Shown here: positions 61,672 to 64,000 of the stretch, piece by piece
Layout: every line of letters begins with the position of its first letter
Numbering within the stretch: the stretch's first letter is position 1
NCBI GenBank assembly: GCA_910588555.1
Contig: CAJUPC010000005.1
Coordinates: 1-64,000 of the forward strand
Origin: Candidatus Gastranaerophilales bacterium
GTDB lineage: Bacteria; Cyanobacteriota; Vampirovibrionia; Gastranaerophilales; Gastranaerophilaceae
Length of the DNA stretch: 64,000 bases
Direction of reading: 5' to 3'
The notes under the pieces: model-generated
Told to the model about the DNA's origin: nothing
Database searches by the model: none
Seen by the model: only the letters and a program-made list of their open reading frames with translations
Translations under genes and position numbers: made by a program

Positions 61672-62364
61672 ATGACAGATAACAATAACAAACCAGTGGT
61701 TAATTTGATTTCAAAACCGCAAAATATGCTTAAAACAGTTTACACAGCCTGCAGAACTTGCTACAGTGCTGATTATCCGATAAATATTTACAACAGTACT
61801 GATGATGAAGAAAAAATGCTTAAACTTATTGAACGCGTAATATCATCAGGACATTATTCAACAATTGAACACATTCAGGTAAGTTTTGCAATCTCAAATG
61901 TTTCAAGAGCTTGTACGCACCAGCTTGTAAGACACCGTCACATGTCTTTTTCTCAAAAATCTCAAAGATATGTTAAAGAAAAAGGGCAGTTTGATTACAT
62001 AATTCCTCCTACAATTGAAAAAAATTCTGAATTAAAAGAAAAATTTGTTCAATTTATGGGTAAGATTTCTGAACAGTATCAGGAATTTGTAGACGCAGGA
62101 ATTCCTGCAGAAGATGCAAGATTTGTACTGCCAAACGCAGCTTCAAGCTCACTTGTTGTTAGTATGAATTTGAGAGAATTAATTCACGTTGCAAATTTAA
62201 GACTTTGTACACGTGCTCAATATGAAATCAGAACTATGGTTAAGATGATGTGCGATGAACTTATAAAAGAAGAACCTTGGTTAAAACCTTATCTTGTTCC
62301 AAAATGTGAAAGATTAGGTTTTTGTGATGAAGATAAATCTTGCGGGAGAATGAAAACAAGATAA
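61672..62364 (+). CDS. thyX: Flavin-dependent thymidylate synthase ThyX
   Basis: Makes dTMP from dUMP with folate and FAD, replacing ThyA. 230 residues. RHRHMSFSQKSQRY (residues 87-100) matches the ThyX motif RHRxxSxxxxSxR, with conserved GHYSTIEH upstream and RLCTRAQYEIR near residue 185. AAGGGGAT lies about 7 bases before the ATG. The stop overlaps the next gene as TAATG. It is consistent with an anaerobic lifestyle. Confidence 0.95.
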   Translation: MTDNNNKPVVNLISKPQNMLKTVYTACRTCYSADYPINIYNSTDDEEKMLKLIERVISSGHYSTIEHIQVSFAISNVSRACTHQLVRHRHMSFSQKSQRYVKEKGQFDYIIPPTIEKNSELKEKFVQFMGKISEQYQEFVDAGIPAEDARFVLPNAASSSLVVSMNLRELIHVANLRLCTRAQYEIRTMVKMMCDELIKEEPWLKPYLVPKCERLGFCDEDKSCGRMKTR

Positions 62365-63662
62365 TGTTTTTGTTTAATCCGATTATTATATCCGTTATAC
62401 TTCTTTGTGCTTTATGCCTTTGCAGGGTAAATGTACTGCTTGCTCTTCTTGTTTCAGCAGTTGTTGCTGGAAAATTTGCAGGTATGCACGCTTCTGAAAT
62501 TATGGATGTTTTTATTAACGGAATGGGACAAAACAGTGAAACCGCATTAAGTTATATTCTTTTAGGAACTTTCGCAGCGGCTATGGCGCATACTGGTCTT
62601 GCTGATGTCCTTGCTAAAAGAATTGCTTTACTCATAAAAAATAATAAATTTATTTTACTCTTAATTTTAACTTTGCTGGCATGTGCGTCGCAAAACTTAA
62701 TCCCTGTGCATATTGCATTTATACCTGTTATAATTCCGCCGTTAATCGGTTTAATGAATAAACTAAAACTTGACCGCAGGGCGGTTTCTTGTGCACTGTG
62801 TTTTGGGCTAGTTGCACCTTATATTGTATTTCCAGCAGGGTTTGGATTGATTTTCCAAAGACTTCTTGCAGATAACATGACCGCAAATGGAATTGCAGTC
62901 GGCGTTGATGATGTGTGGAAATCTGTATGGATTTTGGGTGTTGGATTGTTTGTGGGACTTTTGTGGGCGGTTTTTATATCTTACAGAAAACCGCGAGAAT
63001 ACGAAGATATTCCGTTTAGAGAAGAAAGACGCAGGTCTTTGCGATTTACAGGAAGTCATTATATAACGCTTTTAGCTGCTATCGCAACTCTTGCAGTTCA
63101 GCTGCTTACAAAATCACTTCCTCTCGGCGCCTTGATTGGTTTGACAATAATTTTCGGAACTCGTGCAATTAATCCCGAAAAAATGGATACTCTTATAAAT
63201 GAAGGTATTGGATTAATGGGTTATGTCGCATTTGTAATGCTTGTTGCAGCGGGTTTTGCAGGTGTGTTAAAATCAACAGGTTCTATTGAAGTGCTGGTAA
63301 ACGGATTAATTCCTTTTATGCTTGGTTCAAAACTTGTTGCGGCGGGTTTAATGCTTATTGTCGGCTTGTTTATAACAATTGGTATCGGAACGTCGTTTGG
63401 TACAATTCCGATTTTGGCTGTTTTGTTTGTTCCGATATTTATAAATTTAGGATTTAACCCGGCTCAGGCAATTGTTGTATTTGCAGCAGCGGCGGCACTA
63501 GGGGATGCAGGTTCGCCTGCGTCGGGAACTACACTCGGGCCTACGGCGGGATTAGGAATTGACGGTCAGCACAAACACATTGATGACACATGTATCCCGA
63601 CATTTTTGCATTACAATATTTCGTTGATTTTATTTGCACTTATTGCTGTTTACTTATTTTAA
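62364..63662 (+). CDS. NhaC-type transporter (Na+/H+ antiporter or amino-acid permease family)
   Basis: 432 residues with about ten to twelve membrane helices. The N-terminal region (HASEIMDVFINGMGQNSETALSY) matches the start of the Na+/H+ antiporter family NhaC-like N-terminal domain; two inverted halves follow, each with a conserved hairpin (for example ALGDAGSPASGTTLGPTAGLG near residue 385). In Bacillus the relative YuiF is thought to carry amino acids, so the substrate is not certain. The start is taken at 62364, as the TAATG overlap with thyX, not the earlier ATG at 62340, which lies inside thyX. Confidence 0.85.
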   Translation: MFLFNPIIISVILLCALCLCRVNVLLALLVSAVVAGKFAGMHASEIMDVFINGMGQNSETALSYILLGTFAAAMAHTGLADVLAKRIALLIKNNKFILLLILTLLACASQNLIPVHIAFIPVIIPPLIGLMNKLKLDRRAVSCALCFGLVAPYIVFPAGFGLIFQRLLADNMTANGIAVGVDDVWKSVWILGVGLFVGLLWAVFISYRKPREYEDIPFREERRRSLRFTGSHYITLLAAIATLAVQLLTKSLPLGALIGLTIIFGTRAINPEKMDTLINEGIGLMGYVAFVMLVAAGFAGVLKSTGSIEVLVNGLIPFMLGSKLVAAGLMLIVGLFITIGIGTSFGTIPILAVLFVPIFINLGFNPAQAIVVFAAAAALGDAGSPASGTTLGPTAGLGIDGQHKHIDDTCIPTFLHYNISLILFALIAVYLF

Positions 63663-63675
63663 TAAAAAAATAAAA

Positions 63676-63749
63676 TGGCCCCGGCGCGATTCGAACGCGC
63701 GATCTTTGGTTTAGGAAACCACTGCTCTATCCTGCTGAGCTACGAAGCC
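63676..63749 (-). tRNA. tRNA-Arg (anticodon CCU)
   Basis: Full cloverleaf: acceptor GGCTTCG/CGGGGCC, D arm GCTC-AGCAGGATA-GAGC, anticodon loop TTCCTAA (CCU, reads AGG) and T arm GCGCG-TTCGAAT-CGCGC. The CCA end is not encoded. The top pair of the anticodon stem is G-A. It lies just downstream of the second tRNA-Arg and probably shares its transcript. Confidence 0.93.
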
Positions 63750-63754
63750 ATATA

Positions 63755-63831
63755 TGGTGTGCTTGATGCGATTCGAACGCACGACCTTTTCCTTCGGAGG
63801 GAAACGCTCTATCCGACTGAGCTACAAGCAC
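63755..63831 (-). tRNA. tRNA-Arg (anticodon CCG)
   Basis: Full cloverleaf: acceptor GTGCTTG/CAAGCAC, D arm GCTC-AGTCGGATA-GAGC, anticodon loop CTCCGAA (CCG, reads CGG), T arm GTGCG-TTCGAAT-CGCAT, and an encoded CCA. Five bases before the second tRNA-Arg. Its first base is also the last base of the stop codon of the partial gene upstream of it. Confidence 0.95.
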
Positions 63832-64000
63832 TAATTACCTGATAACAATATCGTAAAATCAGTTTCTCCACAATAGAAATTTACCGGATCATATACAAAC
63901 TGTAAGCCTCCGAATGTTTCATTTTTCTTTTTTAACCAGTTAAAATATTCATTAGTAACTTTATTTGAATGTGCAATAAATTGAGAGTGAGCACGAGTTA
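63831..64000 (-). CDS. C-terminal part of a hypothetical protein, cut by the window edge
   Basis: The last 55 codons of a gene whose start lies beyond base 64000. The visible residues are TRAHSQFIAHSNKVTNEYFN and then helical and strand parts (KKKNETFGGLQFVYD and NFYCGETDFTILLS). No family recognised. The stop codon TAG ends on the first base of tRNA-Arg(CCG), so the gene and the tRNAs are very tightly packed and probably share a transcript. Confidence 0.6.
   Translation of the reverse strand, partial: TRAHSQFIAHSNKVTNEYFNWLKKKNETFGGLQFVYDPVNFYCGETDFTILLSGN

Overview
This is a 64 kb stretch of a low-GC bacterial chromosome, densely packed with housekeeping genes and with no insertion sequence, prophage, plasmid or CRISPR array that I can see. 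The best guess for the organism is a fermentative, non-photosynthetic relative of the cyanobacteria from animal gut (Vampirovibrionia/Gastranaerophilales). This is inferred from low GC, many prepilin-like proteins with the FTLAEILITLG signature, an SLH-domain envelope protein, an [FeFe]-hydrogenase maturase (HydE), flavin-dependent thymidylate synthase, and several lineage-type proteins with a short polar leader ending in F-x-G. A 16S gene or a search would be needed to prove it.

Layout. 1-9.7 kb: end of a pilin-like gene, aspS, ribF, a TPR protein, galM, mnmG and a GNAT-like protein. 9.9 kb: tRNA-Gln(CUG). 10.2-11.6 kb: pgi. 11.6-19.0 kb: a nine-gene minus-strand operon (ClpX-type zinc finger, HEAT-like protein, ruvX, DUF1292, a six-repeat Clp_N protein without an ATPase, tilS, hpt, a histidine kinase, a membrane protein). 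It diverges from a TPR lipoprotein-lgt pair, and the two promoters share a -35 region. 20.7-24.0 kb: two tandem paralogous proteins of unknown function. 24.1-30.1 kb: dnaX, polA, a small secreted protein and tlyA. 30.1-33.6 kb: an M16 protease and a frameshifted prepilin. 33.7-40.3 kb: purA, two small membrane proteins, rng and the radical-SAM protein that usually accompanies it. 40.4-46.5 kb: a GT-D glycosyltransferase, an envelope protein, a BlaI-type repressor module and radA. 46.6-51.6 kb: gapA, a second frameshifted prepilin, rpmE, a 55-residue gene with a CHASE2-GGDEF cyclase, and an envelope protein. 51.7-56.7 kb: a TPR protein, proS, a broken calpain-like gene, and a stomatin-NfeD pair. 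56.7-63.7 kb: rqcH, a Y-family polymerase, an SLH protein, hydE, thyX and an NhaC-like transporter. The window ends with two tRNA-Arg genes and a partial gene.

How the parts fit. Translation and tRNA quality are heavily represented (aspS, proS, mnmG, tilS, rqcH, rpmE, tlyA, four synthesis or repair links), as is DNA replication and repair (dnaX, polA, radA, ruvX, Y-family polymerase). Central carbon enzymes (galM, pgi, gapA) plus hydE fit a sugar fermenter that evolves hydrogen. Transcription signals are unusual: at least eight genes have a -10 hexamer exactly 6 nt before their ATG, which predicts leaderless mRNAs, and six gene pairs overlap as TAATG.

Main points of interest. Two prepilin genes are each put out of frame by a G10/C10 tract just before the prepilin cleavage region, and both would be restored by one extra base; the same core around the tract lies in opposite orientation relative to the two genes. 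These are candidate phase-variable pilins, with homopolymer sequencing error as the main alternative. Other leads are the ATPase-free Clp parts in one operon, the F-x-G leader shared by unrelated proteins, the tandem paralog family, a domain shared by envelope proteins, and a BlaI-controlled serpin-like secreted protein.
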